Of a DNA stretch of 64,000 nt, positions 8,968 to 17,733 are shown in pieces. The notes under the pieces were generated by a model, which ran no database searches, was not told the DNA's origin, and saw only the letters and a list, made by a program, of their open reading frames with translations. The DNA is taken from positions 389,911 to 453,910 of the forward strand of contig NZ_CP084029.1 of the NCBI RefSeq assembly GCF_020181615.1, given 5' to 3'. The stretch is from [Mycobacterium] crassicus (GTDB lineage Bacteria > Actinomycetota > Actinomycetes > Mycobacteriales > Mycobacteriaceae). Position numbers and translations under genes: made by a program. The first letter of the stretch is position 1. Every line of letters starts with the position of its first letter.

Positions 8968-9624
8968 ATGCGCCGACTGCTGAGCATGCTCTGCGCTGCG
9001 GTGTTCTCCGCCGGAACCACCCTGGCGGCGGCACCGGGCGCCCAAGCCGATGTCATTCCGTGGTTCGCTCGCTCCGTCGGCAACGCCAACCAAGTGATCT
9101 CCGTTGTCGGGGTTGGTGGTTCGGACGCCAAGATGGACGTCTACCAGCGGGCCGCGACGGGCTGGCAGCCGGTTGCCGCCGGCATCCGCACCCACGTCGG
9201 CTCGGCCGGCATGGCGCCGAAGGCCAAGAGCGGCTACCCGGCCACCCCGATGGGCGTCTACTCACTGCCGTACGCGTTCGGCACCGCCCCGAATCCCGGT
9301 GGGGGACTGCAGTATGTGCAGGTCGGTCCGGATCACTGGTGGGACGGCGACGGCAACAGCCCGACGTTCAACACCATGCAGGTCTGCAAGAAGGCGCAGT
9401 GCAGGTTCGACACCAGCGAGAGTGAGAACCTCGAGATCCCGCAGTACAAGCACGCGGTGGTGATGGGGGTCAACACCGCCCGCACACCGGGCGACGGCGC
9501 CGCTTTCTTCTTCCACACCACCGACGGCGGGCCGACCGCGGGATGCGTGGCCATCGACGACGCCAAACTGGTGCAGATCATTCAGTGGCTGCGCCCCGGC
9601 GCGGTCATCGCGATCGCGCAGTGA
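8968..9624 (+). CDS. Secreted L,D-transpeptidase-like protein (Rv0309 homologue)
   Basis: 218 residues with a signal peptide (MRRLLSMLCAAVFSAGTTLA, cleavage near AQA-D). The YkuD-type catalytic region is near the C-terminus: FFFHTTDGGPTAGCVAI, with His, Thr-x-Gly-Cys and the nucleophilic Cys. L,D-transpeptidases cross-link 3-3 peptide bonds or attach proteins in peptidoglycan; this branch (Rv0309 type) is short and lacks the Ig-like domains of Ldt enzymes, so its exact reaction is open. An upstream in-frame start at 8929 would spoil the signal peptide, so I chose ATG 8968. Confidence 0.8.
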   Translation: MRRLLSMLCAAVFSAGTTLAAAPGAQADVIPWFARSVGNANQVISVVGVGGSDAKMDVYQRAATGWQPVAAGIRTHVGSAGMAPKAKSGYPATPMGVYSLPYAFGTAPNPGGGLQYVQVGPDHWWDGDGNSPTFNTMQVCKKAQCRFDTSESENLEIPQYKHAVVMGVNTARTPGDGAAFFFHTTDGGPTAGCVAIDDAKLVQIIQWLRPGAVIAIAQ

Positions 9625-9663
9625 GCTCCGCCGAAGGCTGCCGGGCCCGCCGAGCCGAAGCGG

Positions 9664-9969
9664 TCAGTCCGGCTGGGCGCAGAAGTTCGCCCGGGCGATG
9701 CTGACGAACTGGTGCGCCTTGGTCAGCGTCAGGGTGGGGTTGGCGTTTTTCACACCCTTGGCCGCCTGGTTGGGGCTGTGCCCCGAGGCGAGGTACTCGC
9801 AGACGGTGTGACCGCCGGCCACGGCGTCGGCCGCGTTCGGGTAGGAGATGCCCTGCTGGTCGAGTGCGCCGAGGAAGCCGGAGTCACCGGTATCCGCGGC
9901 CGCCGGCGCGGCCAGACCCAACAGACCCGCCACCGCCACGGCGGCCAACACGGACTTGCGAGCCATCAT
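9664..9969 (-). CDS. DUF732 secreted protein, first copy
   Basis: 101 residues: signal peptide (cleavage near AAA-D, residue 26), then the DUF732 pattern GFLGALDQQGISY, VCEYLASGH, and a closing FCAQPD with the paired cysteines. DUF732 proteins are small, exported and restricted to mycobacteria and relatives; their function is unknown. Start ATG at 9969 (a second ATG at 9966). The next gene upstream on the same strand is a paralogue 11 bases away, so the pair is a tandem duplication and probably one operon. Confidence 0.8.
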   Translation of the reverse strand: MMARKSVLAAVAVAGLLGLAAPAAADTGDSGFLGALDQQGISYPNAADAVAGGHTVCEYLASGHSPNQAAKGVKNANPTLTLTKAHQFVSIARANFCAQPD

Positions 9970-9980
9970 CGTCTCCTCCG

Positions 9981-10286
9981 TTACCCCGCCGGGCAGTACG
10001 CGGCTTGGGCGAACGTCACGAACTTGGCGGCGTTCTTGACCGACAGGCTGCGGTTGGAAATCCGCAGGGCGCGGGCGGCGCCGTCGACTTGGTGCCCGGC
10101 ACCCAGGTAGTCGCAGACCTCACGCCCGACGCTGACCGCCTCTTGAGCGTCGGTGTACTCGATGCCCGCCTGGTTGACCGCGTTGAGGAACACGGCGTCG
10201 GGGTCGGTGTCGGCGTGCACCGGCGCGGCGAAGCCCAACAAGGCACCGGCGCCCGCGGTGATCAAAAGCCATCGTGCGTGTCTCAC
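9981..10286 (-). CDS. DUF732 secreted protein, second copy
   Basis: 101 residues from a GTG start, exactly the length of its neighbour. Signal peptide of about 25 residues (cleavage near VHA-D), then FLNAVNQAGIEYTD, VCDYLGAGHQ and a final AAYCPAG. The Cys pair and the GIxY and VCxYL positions align with the downstream copy. It is the first gene of the two-gene minus-strand unit. Confidence 0.8.
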   Translation of the reverse strand: MRHARWLLITAGAGALLGFAAPVHADTDPDAVFLNAVNQAGIEYTDAQEAVSVGREVCDYLGAGHQVDGAARALRISNRSLSVKNAAKFVTFAQAAYCPAG

Positions 10287-10451
10287 AGTGCAAACAGCAT
10301 CGCTGACCTGGATTAACCGACGGCACCCGAAGAATGAATGACAGGTGAACGTGAGCCGTCGGGTTCGCCCCGAATGCGTCGTACTGGTGGCCGGGCTGAC
10401 AACAGTTCATGTAGCCGCCACTAACTTGACCACCTCGCCGTAACCTCCGGT

Positions 10452-10473
10452 TCACCAACGTCACGTTTGGTGA
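10452..10473. promoter_or_regulatory. Inverted repeat upstream of the PPE pair
   Basis: TCACCAA at 10452-10458 and TTGGTGA at 10467-10473 form a perfect 7-bp inverted repeat with an 8-bp spacer, 47 bases before the first PPE start. It could be an operator; no regulator is assigned. The PPE gene itself has GAGGAGA as ribosome binding site shortly before its ATG. Confidence 0.4.
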
Positions 10474-10519
10474 GACTGCCATCGAGCTGCCCGCCGACAG
10501 CTCTGACCGAGGAGAACCG

Positions 10520-11623
10520 ATGGACTACGGCGTCTTACCGCCGGAGATCAATTCCGGACGCATCTACGCAGGTCCTGGATCCGGATCCATGCTGAGCGCG
10601 GCAACCGCGTGGGAGCAGCTGGCCACCGAGCTGCACAACACCGCGACCATGTTCGATTCGGTGACATCAGGCCTGACCGCGGGGCCGTGGACCGGCCCGA
10701 CGGCGACGGCCATGGCGGCCGCCGCCCAGCCGTACGTCACCTGGTTGCGCGGTACCGGCGCGCAGGCCGAGCAGACGGCACGCCAGGCCACCTCCGCCGC
10801 GCAGGCCTATGCGACAGCCGTGGCGGCGGTGGTTCCCCCACCGGTGATCGCCACCAACCGCGCCCTGGTGCATCAGCTGATCGCCACGAACTTTTTCGGA
10901 CAGAACTCCCCGGCGATCGGGGAGGCCGAGCGTCAGTACGCCGAGATGTGGGCTCAGGACGCCGCCGCGATGTACCGGTACGCCGGCTCATCAGCCGCCG
11001 CGTCGGCGTTGGCGGCCTTCAGTCGGCCGCCGCAGACCACCAACGCTTCCGGTGCGCCGGCCCAGTCCCTCGCGGTCGCCCAGGCCGGATCCGCTGCCGC
11101 CACCACCGACGTCGGGTCGATCATCGGCCAGATTTCGCCGTTCACCGGGCTGGCCACCCAGATGGCGAGTGCCGGCATGACGAGTTGGTCCGGCACGGCG
11201 AACATGCTCAGCAACATCAACAACGGGATCGGTCTGGTCGCGTTCACCGCCGAAAACCCCGGCGGGCTGGACGAGATCCTGCACCCGCCTTTCCTCGGGC
11301 CGGCCAGCCTCGGACTCGGTGGCCTCGGGCTCGGCGGGGCGGGCCTGTCGGCCAGTGCGGGCAATGCGCTCAAGATCGGGGCGTTGTCGGTGCCGCACGG
11401 CTGGGCGATGCCCGCCACGCTGGCGTCGGCCGTCACCCCCGCCGGCATGGCGGTAGCGGCTCCGGGCGCACCGGCGGTGCCGGCATTCGCCGGCGCCGCG
11501 CCGGGAACGGCATTCGGCGAGACCATGCTGGGCACCCTGGCCGGGCGGGGCCTGGGCGCCGCCACGGCCCGTGCCGCCTCGCACCGTCGCACTGTGGTGC
11601 CCCGGCCACCAGCGGCGGGCTGA
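10520..11623 (+). CDS. PPE family protein, SVP subgroup, first of two
   Basis: 367 residues. The PPE domain (about 1-180) opens with [18 protein letters not shown] and includes the conserved [21 protein letters not shown] stretch. The C-terminal half carries the SVP signature (GALSVPHGW near residue 295), which defines the PPE-SVP subgroup. PPE proteins are normally exported by ESX-5 (or their own ESX) as a dimer with a PE protein; no PE gene lies beside this one. A second PPE gene follows after 11 bases on the same strand. Confidence 0.9.
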   Translation: MDYGVLPPEINSGRIYAGPGSGSMLSAATAWEQLATELHNTATMFDSVTSGLTAGPWTGPTATAMAAAAQPYVTWLRGTGAQAEQTARQATSAAQAYATAVAAVVPPPVIATNRALVHQLIATNFFGQNSPAIGEAERQYAEMWAQDAAAMYRYAGSSAAASALAAFSRPPQTTNASGAPAQSLAVAQAGSAAATTDVGSIIGQISPFTGLATQMASAGMTSWSGTANMLSNINNGIGLVAFTAENPGGLDEILHPPFLGPASLGLGGLGLGGAGLSASAGNALKIGALSVPHGWAMPATLASAVTPAGMAVAAPGAPAVPAFAGAAPGTAFGETMLGTLAGRGLGAATARAASHRRTVVPRPPAAG

Positions 11624-11634
11624 CCCCGCACGCC

Positions 11635-12876
11635 ATGGATTTCGCGGCGCTCCCCCCGGAGGTCAACTCCGGGCGAATGTATTCCGGTCCGGGTGCAGCA
11701 CCGATGCTTACCGCGGCGGCGGCCTGGGACGCGCTGGCCGCAGAACTGGAGGTCACCGCGGTCGGCTACTCCGAGGTGATCACGAGCCTGACCGGTCACG
11801 CCTGGTCCGGCTCGTCGTCCGCGGCGATGGCGACCGCCGCGGCCCCGTACGTGGCGTGGCTGCAGGCCGGAGCCACTAAGGCCGAACAGACCGCCATGCT
11901 GGCCAGGACGGTCGCCGTGGCCTACGAAACCGCTTTCGCCGCAACGGTTCCGCCGGCGGAGGTCGCCGCCAACCGGGCACTGTTGGCCACGCTGGTCGCC
12001 ACCAACTTCTTCGGGCAGAACACCCCGGCCATCGCCGCCACCGAAATCCATTACGCCGAGATGTGGGCGCAGGACGCCGTCGCGATGTACGGCTACGCGG
12101 CGGCCGCGGCGTCCGCGAGTGTCCTGCCCCCGCTCGACCGGCCACCGCAGACCACCGATCCGACCGGGCTCGGCGGCCAGTCCGGCGCGGTGTCCCACGC
12201 CGCTGGAAGCAACGGCCTGAACAGTGCCGTCCAGAGTGCGCTGCAGCACCTGAGCGCTCCGGCCGAGGCCTCGCCGCCTCCGCCGAACGGTTTCGAGACG
12301 ATCAGCGGCGCATTGAACCAGTTGACGCCCTTCACCAGCCTCGCCTCCAGTGGGCTCAGCTTCGACTCGGCCATGTACTCCGTGGTGACCAACGGTGCCG
12401 GCTGGGGACGGCTGCTGCTCGTGCGCGGCGGCATGGAGGGGGCGTTGACGTTCGAGGGACTCGGGCCGCGCGGGGTGCTGTCCGCGTCCACCACGCCCGC
12501 ACCGAGCCTGGGGATGGGCAGGGCGACCCCGATCGGTGGGCTGTCGGTGCCGCCGAGCTGGGCCAGCGCGGCGCCGGAGCTCCGGTCGACCGCATTCACA
12601 CTGGCCGCCGCCGAAACCAGACTGCCGGTGGCTGTCGGGGGGATGATGCCGCCGGGAACGGTGTTCCAGGAGGCCGTGATGGGCACCACCGCCGGACAGG
12701 GTTCGGTGCCGGCCGATTCCGGTGACACCCGACGCGGCCGCAAGCCCGGCGGCAAGGACGAGGACCAGGACGGCAAGCCGATCACCAACGGCAGCGGCTG
12801 GTTGGGCGCGTCCATGGCGTACCACAACCGACCGCGCGAGTCGCAGCCGCTCCCAACGCACTGGCGCACAGGCTAG
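11635..12876 (+). CDS. PPE family protein, SVP subgroup, second of two
   Basis: 413 residues from ATG 11635; the open frame extends much further upstream but overlaps the first PPE gene in another frame. PPE domain with [18 protein letters not shown] and [24 protein letters not shown] motif GGLSVPPSW near residue 305. Compared with the first copy it has an extra acidic and basic C-terminal tail ([16 protein letters not shown]). The pair probably arose by tandem duplication. The last four bases overlap the convergent TetR gene. Confidence 0.9.
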   Translation: MDFAALPPEVNSGRMYSGPGAAPMLTAAAAWDALAAELEVTAVGYSEVITSLTGHAWSGSSSAAMATAAAPYVAWLQAGATKAEQTAMLARTVAVAYETAFAATVPPAEVAANRALLATLVATNFFGQNTPAIAATEIHYAEMWAQDAVAMYGYAAAAASASVLPPLDRPPQTTDPTGLGGQSGAVSHAAGSNGLNSAVQSALQHLSAPAEASPPPPNGFETISGALNQLTPFTSLASSGLSFDSAMYSVVTNGAGWGRLLLVRGGMEGALTFEGLGPRGVLSASTTPAPSLGMGRATPIGGLSVPPSWASAAPELRSTAFTLAAAETRLPVAVGGMMPPGTVFQEAVMGTTAGQGSVPADSGDTRRGRKPGGKDEDQDGKPITNGSGWLGASMAYHNRPRESQPLPTHWRTG

Positions 12877-13508
12877 TTGGGCTGGCGACGCTCGCGCTGC
12901 AGGTAGTGGCAGACCATGTCGATCAGCGCCCGGCGCTCGGACTGCCAGTCGAATTCTCCGCCGACGATCATCTGCGCCAACACGATTCCCCGCAGCGCCG
13001 CCCAGATCACCTCGGCCACACCGGTATCCGCCGGGTCGTCGGAGACCAGCCGGCCCAGCCGATTGATCGCCGAGTTCATCTGCAGCAGGTGCTCGAGTGA
13101 CTGCTCGCCCAGGCCGCCGCGGGTGGCTCGCAGAATCTCGAACGCAGCCAACGATGTCGGGCTGGCGTAGCAGTGCCATGCGGTGTCGACGACCGCCTCG
13201 ATGCGCTGCCGCAACCCCAGTTCGCCGACGTCGACCGCCGACAGGCTCGTCAGCAATCGCGTGACTCCGTCGTCGACGACCGCCATCAGCAGGCCATTGC
13301 GGTCGCCGAAGTGGTATTGGATGACACCCCAGGTCACCCCGGCCCGCTCGGCGACGTGCTTGGCGGTCGCCGCGCCGAAGCCCTCTTCGGTGATGCAGCG
13401 CACCGTCTCGTCGATGATCTTGGCGCGGGTGTCGTCGCCGCGCTTGCGGGGCGCGCTGGTTCGCCGGGTGGGGCCTGGGGACCCGGTGGGATCGACGGAA
13501 ATAGACAT
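12873..13508 (-). CDS. TetR family transcriptional regulator
   Basis: 211 residues from ATG 13508. After a 25-residue basic lead, the HTH domain reads [21 protein letters not shown] then [20 protein letters not shown], a typical TetR domain. The rest is an unassigned ligand-binding domain. It is divergent from the 409-residue gene at 13547, and the 38-bp gap holds a palindrome that overlaps the promoter of that gene, so it probably represses that gene and itself. Confidence 0.85.
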   Translation of the reverse strand: MSISVDPTGSPGPTRRTSAPRKRGDDTRAKIIDETVRCITEEGFGAATAKHVAERAGVTWGVIQYHFGDRNGLLMAVVDDGVTRLLTSLSAVDVGELGLRQRIEAVVDTAWHCYASPTSLAAFEILRATRGGLGEQSLEHLLQMNSAINRLGRLVSDDPADTGVAEVIWAALRGIVLAQMIVGGEFDWQSERRALIDMVCHYLQRERRQPN

Positions 13509-13510
13509 TG

Positions 13511-13540
13511 TTGACTTTATAACATAGTCAGCACTATTTT
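13511..13540 (+). promoter_or_regulatory. Promoter with overlapping TetR-type operator
   Basis: TTGACT (13511-13516) and TATTTT (13535-13540) are spaced by 18 bases and the -10 ends 6 bases before the GTG at 13547, so the transcript is probably leaderless. The palindrome TGACT-N9-AGTCA (13512-13530) covers the -35 box. A regulator bound here would block transcription. Confidence 0.55.
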
Positions 13541-13546
13541 TTCTGT

Positions 13547-14776
13547 GTGACTGAATCCAGGTATGCGTCGCTGTCGCGCGACGAGTTGGCGGTGCTGCTA
13601 CCCGAACTGCTGCTGATCGGGCACATGATCGACCGCTCCGGAATGGCCTGGTGCATCCAGGAATTCGGCCGCGAGGGGATGCTGGAGGTTGCCATCGAGG
13701 AGTGGGCGGGCGCCAGTCCGGTCTACACCCGGCGCATGCAGCGGGCACTGGGCTTCGTCGGTGACGACGTGCCGACCATCTTCAAGGGGATCCAGTTCGA
13801 CATCGGATCGCCGCCGCAGTTCATGGACTTCCGCTTCACCGTCCACGACCGCTGGCACGGCGAGTTCGAATTGGCCAGCTGTGGTGCGCTACTCGATGTG
13901 GAACCGCTGGGTGAGGACTACGTCTTCGGGATGTGCCACACCATCGAGGACCCGACGTTCGACGCCACCGCGGTGGCGACCAATGTGAAGGCGCAGTGCC
14001 GCCCGGTGCACCGGCCGCCCCGCACCCCGGCGGACCGCACGCCGCACTGCTGCTGGACCGTCATCATCGACGAGTCCTACCCACCGGCTCAGCCCATTCC
14101 CGCCCTGGCGGTGATCAGTCAAACCCGTGCCGCTACCTGGGAACTCGGCGACATCGATCGGTCCGACGAGGGGCTGGCGGACTACACCGGGCCGTTGCTG
14201 GCCGACGTCGACTTCGCCGCGTTCTCCCACTCGGCGCTGGTTCGGTTGGCTGACGAGGTGTGCCTGCAGATGCACCTGTTGTACCTCTCGTTCGCCCTGG
14301 CGGTGCAGGCCCGGGCCGGCGACAAGGCCGACCTGGCCACGTCCGTGGGCCGCCGCCAGCTCACCGGGCTGGCCGGGCTGGCCGCGATGCGCATCAAGAA
14401 CGCCCTGCGGCTCCCCGACGACATCGCCGGGGCGCTGCGCACCTTCGAGCTGCACCCGCTGTTCAATCCAATCGGCTACGTGCAGAGCGATATCGCCGAG
14501 AACGGGCTGTCGGTGCATCGCTCGCCCGCGCACGACGACGGTGCCTGGATCGCGCTGTGCTCACCGGAATCGACCAATCCGCTGCAGGCCATCGCTACGG
14601 CGGTGAACCCCCACCTGCGGGTCGCGGTCGACGGATCCGACACCGAGTGGAACCTCCAGCTGAGCGAATCCGACACCGCGGCAACCGAACTGCCCGAGGT
14701 CATGGTGACAAAGGTCAGCGGCGGTGCGAATTTCCAGTTCCGCAGCCGAAAGTCATTGCCGCTAACGGTTGTATAA
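13547..14776 (+). CDS. Conserved protein of unknown function, divergent from TetR
   Basis: 409 residues, soluble. The N-terminal part (LLPELLLIGHMIDRSG) is helical. A middle region is rich in cysteine and histidine (ASCGALLDVEPLGEDYVFGM, CHTIEDPTF, AQCRPVHRPPRTP, HCCWTVII), a pattern that could bind a metal or cofactor. The overall look faintly recalls enzymes of the ATC-hydrolase (thiazoline carboxylate hydrolase) type, but I would not assign it. It has its own promoter and operator shared with the divergent TetR gene, so it likely responds to a small ligand. Confidence 0.7.
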   Translation: MTESRYASLSRDELAVLLPELLLIGHMIDRSGMAWCIQEFGREGMLEVAIEEWAGASPVYTRRMQRALGFVGDDVPTIFKGIQFDIGSPPQFMDFRFTVHDRWHGEFELASCGALLDVEPLGEDYVFGMCHTIEDPTFDATAVATNVKAQCRPVHRPPRTPADRTPHCCWTVIIDESYPPAQPIPALAVISQTRAATWELGDIDRSDEGLADYTGPLLADVDFAAFSHSALVRLADEVCLQMHLLYLSFALAVQARAGDKADLATSVGRRQLTGLAGLAAMRIKNALRLPDDIAGALRTFELHPLFNPIGYVQSDIAENGLSVHRSPAHDDGAWIALCSPESTNPLQAIATAVNPHLRVAVDGSDTEWNLQLSESDTAATELPEVMVTKVSGGANFQFRSRKSLPLTVV

Positions 14777-14865
14777 CCCTATGGTCTCGGCGGTGGCGGC
14801 GCACCGCGCCGTGCCCCTATCGTGGGGGCGATCCCCAGCCGCTGTCGATGCAAGGTAAGCAACAT

Positions 14866-15603
14866 ATGTACGACCCGCAGGCCGACGAAGTCACCCGGGA
14901 AGCGGACGCAATCGAAGCAACCGAGATGGCGCCGACGGTGTCGTCGGGCCCCGGTACCGGCGTCGTGGACGCCTACGCCTGGTCGCAGGAGGACGGCAGC
15001 GCCGGCGCTCCCGAACCGGTGCCCTACCTCGACGACCCCTATGACCAGGCTCCGGCCACCGGATGGCACCCGGCGGCGACGCCGCCTCCGGCGCCGGTCC
15101 CCGGTCGTCGGCATCCGTCGCGGCTGCCCAAGGTTGCGCTGTGGGTCGGCATCCTGGTGGCGCTGATCGCCATCGCCGGCGCCCTCTACAGCCTGACCCG
15201 CATCGCCGACGACGGCACCTCGGTCCAGCCCGAGACCAGCGCGGTGGTGGAGCCGCTGCCGTCGTCGACCCCGTCACCCGTTCCGCCTCCGGAGCCCAGC
15301 CCGGTCGCTCCGCCGCCGGTAGCCACGACCGTCGCGCCGCCCCCGGAAACCACCGCGGCGCCCCCGCCGGAGACCACCACGGCTCCGCCCACGACCACCA
15401 CAACGGTGCCGCCGAGCACCACCACCACGACGGCGCCGCCCACCACGACCACCACGGCGCCCCCGACCACGACGGCTCCACCCAGCACCACGGTGCCCCC
15501 GACCACCACGGTGCCGCCGACAACTACCGTTCCGATGACAACCGAGTACCTGCGAATTCCGTTGGTGCCGATACCGATTCCGATCACGGTCCCGGAGAAC
15601 TAA
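14866..15603 (+). CDS. Single-pass membrane protein with Thr/Pro-rich external tail
   Basis: 245 residues from ATG 14866, chosen because AAGG lies about 10 bases upstream; an in-frame ATG at 14848 would add six residues. Acidic cytosolic N-terminus (about 1-85), membrane segment (VALWVGILVALIAIAGALY), then about 110 residues of Pro, Thr and Ser in short repeats such as TTTTAPP and TTTVPP, ending in the hydrophobic IPLVPIPIPITVPEN. The tail should span the periplasm or cell wall and may be mannosylated. Three other proteins here share this plan with an Ile/Pro-rich last 15 residues. Confidence 0.75.
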   Translation: MYDPQADEVTREADAIEATEMAPTVSSGPGTGVVDAYAWSQEDGSAGAPEPVPYLDDPYDQAPATGWHPAATPPPAPVPGRRHPSRLPKVALWVGILVALIAIAGALYSLTRIADDGTSVQPETSAVVEPLPSSTPSPVPPPEPSPVAPPPVATTVAPPPETTAAPPPETTTAPPTTTTTVPPSTTTTTAPPTTTTTAPPTTTAPPSTTVPPTTTVPPTTTVPMTTEYLRIPLVPIPIPITVPEN

Positions 15604-16259
15604 GCGGGGGCCCGCCCCCGGAACAGCGGGACCAGCACCGACGCGGCGAACGCGGTCATCTCGTCGGCGGTTCGCACGTGCGGCGGCCCGTCCGGGGTCA
15701 ACAGCAAAGACTGGGTCATGCGCGCCAGAACCGCCGACAGCGAACCGATCTCGGCCGCATCCGTCGAACCGCCGGTGCGCTCCCGGACCAACCGGATGCG
15801 CTCGGCCAGGAAGGCCGACGCCATTTCGACCACGGGTCCGGCCCCGATCGTCAGCGCCCGCAATGTCTCGTCGCGGTCGACCTCGAGCAGTTGGTGCAGC
15901 AGTCGGTTCTCCCGCACCTGGGTCAGGGTGAGGATGCAGAACCGCACGATGTAGTCGTCGATCTCGGCCTCGGTCGGATGCTCGGCCAGATCGCCGGTGC
16001 CGAGGTCGATCTCGGTCAGCACCCGGCCGGCCTCGTACTGGAAGGCGGCCGAGACGATCTCGGTCTTGGCGCCCAGTCGCCGGTAGAGGGTGGCGCGGTT
16101 GACCCCGGCGCGGCGAGCGATGTCGTCGGTGCTGGTCCGCCGCACCCCGGTCAGCGCGAACTGGTCCAGCGCGGCCTGCAGGATCTGCTCATCGGCAGCT
16201 GAGCCGGCGCCCATTTCGGGTGACCTGCCGAGCAGCGCGAACAGTGGATTGGGGGCCAT
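15600..16259 (-). CDS. TetR family transcriptional regulator
   Basis: 219 residues from ATG 16259. HTH: ILQAALDQFALTGVRRTSTD then DIARRAGVNRATLYRRLGAK. It is divergent from the DUF2236 gene at 16351; the 91-bp gap contains two palindromic GTTGC/GCAAC elements, so it likely controls that gene. The start of the open frame further upstream would run into the operator and is less plausible. The end overlaps the stop of the convergent Thr/Pro-rich gene. Confidence 0.85.
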   Translation of the reverse strand: MAPNPLFALLGRSPEMGAGSAADEQILQAALDQFALTGVRRTSTDDIARRAGVNRATLYRRLGAKTEIVSAAFQYEAGRVLTEIDLGTGDLAEHPTEAEIDDYIVRFCILTLTQVRENRLLHQLLEVDRDETLRALTIGAGPVVEMASAFLAERIRLVRERTGGSTDAAEIGSLSAVLARMTQSLLLTPDGPPHVRTADEMTAFAASVLVPLFRGRAPA

Positions 16260-16284
16260 CGGGGATGAATCTACCGCCGGTGGC

Positions 16285-16334
16285 CGTTGCCAACGAGCAT
16301 AAACAATGCAACAATTCGCGTCGTATCGTTGCAT
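16285..16334. promoter_or_regulatory. Candidate TetR operators between divergent genes
   Basis: ATGCAAC (16306-16312) and GTTGCAT (16328-16334) form a perfect inverted repeat with a 15-bp spacer, and CGTTG-C-CAACG (16285-16295) is a separate 11-bp palindrome with the same core. All lie between the TetR start (16259) and the DUF2236 start (16351). Confidence 0.5.
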
Positions 16335-16350
16335 TCGAGAAGGGGTGTGC

Positions 16351-17205
16351 ATGCCGTTCCGGAAATCCCGACCACCGGTGGACCGCGGCCTGAACTTGGC
16401 CGACTACGTCGGTGAGGGCTTCCTGTTCCTCGGCGCGGGCGTGACGGTGCTGCTGCAACTGGCCGAACCCGGCGTCGGGCACGGCGTCGCCGACCACAGC
16501 ACGGTGCTGTACCGGCCGCTGGACCGGCTGCGCACCACCATGACCTATATCTATGTCACCACCCTCGGCACCGACGAGGAGCGGCGCGCGGTGACCAAGA
16601 TGGTCAACCAGGCACACGTCCCGGTGAAATCGAAGCCGGACGGCCCGGTGGCCTACAACGGCTTCGATGTCGACCTGCAGCTGTGGGTGGCGGCCACGCT
16701 CTACAAGAACGGCCAGGATCTCTACGAACGCTTCCTGGGCCCGATGGATGAGGCCACCGCAGACCGGCTCTATGAGCAGTCGGCGGTCTACGGCACCACG
16801 CTGCAGGTCAAGCCGGAGATGTGGCCGGCGACCCGTGCCGAATTCGACCGGTATTGGGAGCGCAAGCTCGACGAGCTCACCATCGACGATCACGTTCGGG
16901 AGTTCTGTGACAGGTTGGTGCGCGGTGGCGACTCGCCGTGGTTCATCCGGCTCGGCATGCCGTTGAACCGCTGGATCACCCGGGGCCTGCTGCCGCCGCG
17001 CCTGCGCGAGGAACTGCACTGGAAGTGGAGCGACCTCGACCAGCGGCTGTTCGATGTCTTCATGGCCGTGCTGCCGCCGGTGTACCGGTTGGTGCCGCGG
17101 CCCATCCGCTGGCTGCCGTCGCGCTATTACCTGTGGGCGATGCGCCGCCGGCTGCGCAGCGGTCGCCGGCTGATCGACGAACGCGAGCCGGTCAACGCCG
17201 CCTGA
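16351..17205 (+). CDS. DUF2236 (MpaB-type) oxygenase-like protein
   Basis: 284 residues from ATG 16351, with GAGAAGGGG about 8 bases upstream. Family features: YVGEGFLFLGAGVTVLLQLAEPGVGHGVADHS near residues 20-50, TTMTYIYVTTLGT, and VNQAHVPVK with the conserved His; YNGFDVDLQLWVAATL follows. DUF2236 includes the heme protein MpaB and latex-clearing enzymes. The substrate is unknown. A divergent TetR gene with palindromes in between suggests ligand-induced expression. Confidence 0.8.
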   Translation: MPFRKSRPPVDRGLNLADYVGEGFLFLGAGVTVLLQLAEPGVGHGVADHSTVLYRPLDRLRTTMTYIYVTTLGTDEERRAVTKMVNQAHVPVKSKPDGPVAYNGFDVDLQLWVAATLYKNGQDLYERFLGPMDEATADRLYEQSAVYGTTLQVKPEMWPATRAEFDRYWERKLDELTIDDHVREFCDRLVRGGDSPWFIRLGMPLNRWITRGLLPPRLREELHWKWSDLDQRLFDVFMAVLPPVYRLVPRPIRWLPSRYYLWAMRRRLRSGRRLIDEREPVNAA

Positions 17206-17280
17206 CACTGGCCGGACGGCGCCCGTCACAGGCACACTGGGTGTGGCGACGGGGCCGGGCGGGGCCGGAAAGGATCAGCT

Positions 17281-17667
17281 ATGGGCGACGACGGTGCGTT
17301 CGGATTCGATTCCGAGGATTTGGACCGGATGATCCGCGAGGCGGGCGAGGGATTGCGGGCGGCGTTCGACCGCTTCGCCGGTGAGGCCGGCCCCTCCGGA
17401 AGTCGGGTGGGCTGGGGTGGGATCTTCGCCGACCTGGCCCGCGCGGCGCGTTCCGAACCGTCGACCACCGGCGAGACCGGTGACGGGGTGTGGGCCATCT
17501 ACACCGTCGGTGAGGACGGCGCGGCGCGCGTCGAGCAGGTGTTCGCCAACGAGATCGACGCCCTGCGGGTCAGTCAGCGCAACCCCGATCCCAAGCGAAA
17601 AGTACGGTTTTTGCCCTATGGCATAGCGATCGGTGTGCTCGACGACAACCCTGATGGGACAACGTGA
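17281..17667 (+). CDS. Conserved mycobacterial protein (Rv0313-like)
   Basis: 128 residues, the same length as Rv0313 as I remember it, and in the same position before a glucanase. GAAAGGA precedes the ATG. The N-terminus is acidic and helical (DSEDLDRMIREAGEGLRAAF); the C-terminal part looks like a small mixed domain (GVWAIYTVGEDGAARVEQVF then VRFLPYGIAIGVLDD). No motif tells its function. Confidence 0.75.
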   Translation: MGDDGAFGFDSEDLDRMIREAGEGLRAAFDRFAGEAGPSGSRVGWGGIFADLARAARSEPSTTGETGDGVWAIYTVGEDGAARVEQVFANEIDALRVSQRNPDPKRKVRFLPYGIAIGVLDDNPDGTT

Positions 17668-17699
17668 TATAGCCCACCCGAATGCCGGGGTTGCTTGGT

Positions 17700-17727
17700 T
17701 TGACAGTCGTGCGCTCTGGGTTACATT
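17700..17727 (+). promoter_or_regulatory. Promoter of the GH16 glucanase gene (leaderless)
   Basis: TTGACA at 17700-17705 and TACATT at 17722-17727, with 16 bases between. The -10 ends 6 bases before the GTG at 17734, so transcription should start at or next to the start codon. Confidence 0.6.
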
Positions 17728-17733
17728 GCCAGC

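Noticed and set aside
15350..15540. Short-period repeats that could suggest a CRISPR or satellite
   Set aside because: They are ACC/CCG codon repeats for a Thr/Pro tail, irregular in spacing and without spacers.
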